Shown here in pieces: positions 52,994-58,199 of a stretch of 58,199 nt of DNA (within the stretch, counting starts at the first letter, position 1; the number at the start of each line of letters is the position of its first letter). The stretch is taken from assembly GCA_013365325.1 (NCBI GenBank), contig JABVXV010000346.1:5680-63878 (forward strand), read 5' to 3'. The notes under the pieces were generated by a model, which had not been told where the DNA came from, made no database searches, and worked only from the letters and a program-made list of their open reading frames with translations. The stretch is from Dipetalonema caudispina (lineage: Eukaryota > Nematoda > Chromadorea > Rhabditida > Onchocercidae). Made by a program: the position numbers and the translations under genes.

Positions 52994-55900
52994 AAAATTC
53001 ACCAAATAGAAAATAAAAAGTAATCGATGTGAGTGTAAAGAAAAGTTTAAATTCTATCAAAATTAACCAATTGAAAATTTATAATTTTCTCCAAAATAGG
53101 ATCAAAAATATAACAATTATCAAGTAATAATAGCCACCTGCATAATCGTTTGAATAAAACGTGATAACTTTCTGTGCCATATTTTATTCCACGCAACAAA
53201 CCCATTGGTGTATTGCTATCCAATTGACTATCAAATTGCATTACATTCAAATTTTTAATTGTAATCCATCGATAGATTGCTCTAAAATCATACAAATCTA
53301 ATTCGATCATAAAACAAATCAAAAAAAAAAAAAAAAAACAAGGCAAGGTTGAAAGGTTAATTATGCTATATATATACTTTTTTAATGATAAAAAGTTTTG
53401 TTCGATGACTAATAATTCAATTCTAAGTAAATTTAAAAGAAAACTGAAATCAAACGAATAAAGCGTATTATTAATTTCATTTTCATCAAAAATATCTGAC
53501 ATATTTTGTAAAATTATATATTATATTCAAATTTTTAAATAGTTTTGGATGAAGAAAAATTATAGCCAATTTTTTTAAAAAAATTTTCCGTTAATTAAGG
53601 GGGAAAGAAAGAATTTTAATAAAAAATTCAAAGTAAAATTCTTTATAGTAAAGAAGGGAAAAAAAAAATTGATATAATTATAAAATGGTTAAAACAAGTT
53701 TTTATTCCTTCTTCTTTTTTCTTTTCAACAGATATATGCATATATGCTATTGCATTTTCATTTAATAATTAACTAACATTATTAAAGAAAATTTTTTGCA
53801 CTCAGACATTTATAAAATATATCTGTAATTGATCACATTTTAATAACTAACAATAAACATTACATTTTATTGAAATTTTAATAGATGATAATAAATTATG
53901 AATATTAATTTCGATATCATTGAACAGAGAAGAATTTTGTAGCTGAAGAAAATGAAGAATAAAATTGAAATAAAATACTTTTAGTTAATGCTATTAATTT
54001 TTTGAAAAGTTTCCTTTCGATAAATTGTTATTTTAACATTTTTAACAAAACAAATATCTGTTTGTTCCTCTTTTTTTTTTTTTTCGTTTCAATCTTTCTG
54101 AAATTTGCATAAAATTTTACCTGGCCTTTTCAATATCATTCCGTGCATTAGCTGTTAACGTTCGGATCAGTTCGGTAAATGTAGTAATTTCGGATTGTGC
54201 CATTGTAATTGCTACTTCATCAATTGCTTCAAATACCATTGTATTGGTGTAAATGTCACGTTTACTGCATATCGGCGGTTGTGGTGGTGGTGGTGTTGTT
54301 GGATACGATGGTGGTCCCCGATAGGAGGAATCATCACATTCCTGGAAAAAATTTGCATTAATTCAAAAAATTTATTCGAAAATTGTTGGTAAAATCTAAT
54401 ATGAATATACATGTATAATACATATTTAAGTTACCAAAAATTTCAATTTGGATAACTTTTCATTTTTGTCAAATATTGCGAAATTTTTTCTTCAAATTAA
54501 TTTGGAAAGTTTTTGTTTTTTTCTTAGTATATATCATAAAAAATGAAGAATGGAAATGCACAACTGACTAAATGTATCCTAATGATAGAACTGATAAAAT
54601 TGAAATTGAACTGTGGAAAACGATTGATACTATATTTTCCCTTAGGTTAGGCCTACTAACAGTAGAAATGATGTATTGTATCAAGAATATCCGATAATTC
54701 CATTGCTTCTATGATCAATTAGTGCAACCTTATGTTAGCTTATTTAAATTAATAATGTGACTAGCAAAATACTTCATAACTAGAATAATTGAAATTCCAA
54801 ATTACTTTTGAAAATATAATGCAATATTTGATAAAGTGATATCATTATAGAATTATATGAAAATCTTCGGTTTTTTATCTCTTGCTCATCTCTTCTTCAG
54901 TTGAAGTAAAATTAAAAACGATAATTTTGCCAAGTTCAAGAAATTTAGATCGGAATTTTTCACAAATTTGAAATGAACACAAATTTTGTAATGGAATTCA
55001 GTGAACTTGATCAGTAATGATTACTTAAAATATTATCAAAGGTAATTTTCAACAACATCTCAACGATGAATATATTCTGGTGTAGGAGAAAGATAAAAAT
55101 CTGACTCATTAATCAATCATTGTATTTATTTTTTTAATTATTTACTTCACTCGGATTAAATACTAAATGGACTAACTTACAATTATCACTTTTGGATGTC
55201 TTATTATTTGCTATTTGAAAATTTCAAATATCCAAAACTCAGTCAAGCTTCTTCGTATCCTCTTTGGGTTGGAAAAAAGTTTATTTTCGACTACAATTTT
55301 CATGAAATTTATTCCAAAATTTCCCAAATTTCTTTTAAAATCTTACCACTCGTGCTTGCTTAAATAAGTCCAACATTTCTTTAGCTTGTCGATCAAGCAA
55401 TTCTACCGTCTGCAATCGTTCACGTTCCTTCCGTTGTTGATGCAATGTTTCCAACTTTTTGTCACGCTTTATTGTCAAATGCCTGATCAAATCCTCCTTA
55501 TTCTTATTACCTACTTGGCCTTTCTCGTATTTTTGAGCAAAATCAGCCAAAGCTTGTTCCCATTCTTCCTAAAAGATTTCATTTTAAGCAAAGTTAAGTT
55601 GTTAGATCAAAAATCAATTTCTTTTTCTAAATTTATTTAAAACAAAAATTTTTAAAGCTTTTCTGAAATTTGAACAAATTCATTTTCTTTTTGTCTGTTT
55701 CGAGCTTTAATCAAATTTAGTTGAAAATTTTGAATTCATTTTCGAGAAGTTGATTTCAATCAATGAAGAAAAACTCACTTTGGTTTCTTTTTCAAATTGG
55801 TCATATTCTCGTTTCTTGTTTTCATCAAATGCTTCATACAACTTATCCTCATCTTTACGATGGATTAATTCCAGTCGAGTTTGAGCATCGTAATCCTTAA

Positions 55901-56995
55901 ATTTTCAGTTGGCCACACAAAAATTTATGTTATAAAAAATTGTCATCGACGATTGATAAGAAGAGGTTTGAAGAAAATACCAATCAAAAATAATTTCAAA
56001 ATTTATTTTTAGAAATTAATTTTTTGTTTTAGCAAATCTTTTACTTTATTTCTTTTCTATTCTTCCCCAGAAAACAAAAAGGATGCAAATCATGATTTCA
56101 CTTCTAACCTGACAAAAATTATGAGAAAAAATTTTTTTTTTTTAATTTTGGAGACTTCCAAAACTCAACTTTGAAAAAATTGCACTACGAAAACTTGTTG
56201 ATTAACACTGCAGCACAATCATTAAATTGCATTCGGTAATCAATAAATCAAAAATTTCTTTTGACTTAAATTTCTGAATTAAGCTGGAATATCTGACTTT
56301 GTTGAAGTTTAGATGCAATATATTTCTTATGGATGATACATTTGTATGCCGAATAATAACTTTTTCAATTAATGTGAAAGCTTAACTAAATGAGTTGAAA
56401 TTTAGATATGATAAGTTCACTTAAATTTAAATTCCAAAAAAATTTTAAAAGTAATAAAATATGTAAGATCATTATATTTACTACAACATATCGTGCTCCA
56501 GCATGTTTAATTTTCGGATATGGTTTTGAAACTTGTGTAGCTTTAATTGCATGCGCAATTTTTAAATCATTGAGGCCAGCATCACGACGAAAACCATTGC
56601 TACGATGTGTTCCGTTGCTGTAACCGTTACGCATCGGTGGTAAATCATGCGGACCCGCTATTGGTACATGACTATTGCAATAAATTTCCTATAAAAAATA
56701 TTATTGAAAAAGAAAAAAAAATGATAAATATAATCAATTATTTTTCATTTTTGTTCCACTTCATTTTATTTGCAATTAAATTCATAAAATTTTTGAATAA
56801 TAAATACTTATTTAAAGAATTAACCTGATCATTGATATCATTTCGATTGTTGCAATATGTTTTCAATGCTAAACGTGTCCCACAAATGTAGCACTTAAAA
56901 CATCCCTGATGAAAAAATGTCGAATCTTTCAATGGACCAACTTTATCGGTTGGATAAACGGGTTTCGAGCACCGATGACAAAGCTCTTTCACCAT
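48886..56995 (-). CDS. ltd-1: LIM and transglutaminase-like domain protein (LTD-1/Hillarin/KY family)
   Basis: Exons 56995-56825, 56688-56482, 55895-55779, 55568-55347, 54341-54121, 53281-53138, 52793-52629, 52364-52274, 51067-50912, 50729-50647, 50257-50053, 49685-49528 and 49051-48886 join in phase to 701 residues. Order: one LIM zinc-binding domain (residues 6-70; CHRC, HQGCFKCYIC, YCNSH), a basic linker, a coiled coil (about 130-240; QFEKETKEEWEQAL, KLETLHQQRKERERLQ), a proline run (about 249-262), a transglutaminase-like core (about 290-420) and a C-terminal domain typical of Hillarin/KY. LTD-1 in C. elegans is found in the epidermis with the actin cytoskeleton; KY in vertebrates is a muscle Z-disc protein. 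The presumed Cys-His-Asp triad aligns with T349, N392 and Q407, so it is probably not an enzyme. The acceptor AAAGCAG abuts the ATG, so an upstream exon cannot be excluded. Confidence 0.93.
49178..49283. repeat. (AAT)n array in the last intron of the LTD-1-like gene
   Basis: About 35 AAT units with few interruptions, embedded in a broader AAT/AGT-rich region from 49050. On the gene's strand it is (ATT)n, and the acceptor of the last exon (ATTAAG at 49052) sits at the end of such a run. The apparent poly-isoleucine ORF across it is an artefact. Confidence 0.95.
52962..52992. repeat. T31 homopolymer in an intron of the LTD-1-like gene
   Basis: A T run about 31 bases long between exons 6 and 7, with a second shorter T run at about 52920. 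On the coding strand it reads as poly(A). Homopolymer length may be misassembled. Confidence 0.85.

Positions 56996-58199
<1,204 letters not shown>

Noticed and set aside
52848..53060. Lysine-rich ORF between exons 6 and 7 of the LTD-1-like gene
   Set aside because: Arises from poly(A)/poly(T) runs inside an intron, with no splice support.
53282..53502. Upstream extension of the LTD-1-like exon 6 ORF (start at 53502)
   Set aside because: Only 53281-53138 matches the family; the leading part is intron left open by chance and includes a polypyrimidine tract before the acceptor.
54195..54392. ORF with a run of tryptophans on the plus strand
   Set aside because: It is the antisense of the proline-rich exon of the LTD-1-like gene.

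Overview
This window is nuclear DNA from a nematode, most likely a filarial or related clade III parasite. The evidence is a very AT-rich background with long homopolymer and trinucleotide runs, many short exons separated by 50-900 base introns with TTTTCAG-type acceptors, and start codons lying a few bases after strong splice acceptors, as expected for spliced-leader trans-splicing. The proteins include types typical of nematodes: a CLIC-like protein with a D-x-x-C motif, an MSP-domain protein and an LTD-1-like LIM/transglutaminase-fold protein. I see no bacterial genes, operon structure of bacterial type, CRISPR, phage, tRNA or rRNA. The species call is an inference.

Layout, left to right. 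1-165: a 44-base tandem repeat. 994-3682 (+): CLIC/EXC-4-family protein. 5814-9558 (+): translation initiation factor eIF3 subunit E. 10751-15934 (-): BTB-BACK protein with a long basic and serine-rich tail. 17153-21897 (-): COG8, a Golgi tethering complex subunit. 22752-28291 (+): WW plus PIN-domain protein of the SWT1 ribonuclease type, divergent from COG8 across about 0.85 kb. 30411-31096 (-): small MSP-domain protein. 32489-37617 (+): cytoplasmic cysteinyl-tRNA synthetase. 39854-41862 (+): triosephosphate isomerase. 42728-47028 (+): spliceosomal cyclophilin CWC27. 48886-56995 (-): LTD-1/Hillarin/KY-like protein. 58082-58199: an (AAT)n array running off the right end.

Gene models were built by hand by joining ORF segments at splice sites and checking that codon phase carries across each junction. 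Eight of the ten genes close cleanly or nearly so (CLIC, eIF3e, SWT1-like, MSP, CysRS, TPI, CWC27, LTD-1). COG8 has one junction and the BTB gene one region that I could not phase. The neighbours are mostly unrelated housekeeping genes (translation, glycolysis, RNA processing, Golgi traffic) and do not form a pathway.

I did not find a convincing new multi-gene system. The points most worth a second look are gene-level: a transglutaminase-fold protein whose catalytic triad appears lost, a GC-AG intron in CWC27, a 25-base microexon in the SWT1-like gene, an in-phase candidate cassette exon in COG8, an alternative stop-or-continue junction in the BTB gene, a duplicated splice donor, and long repeats next to splice sites.
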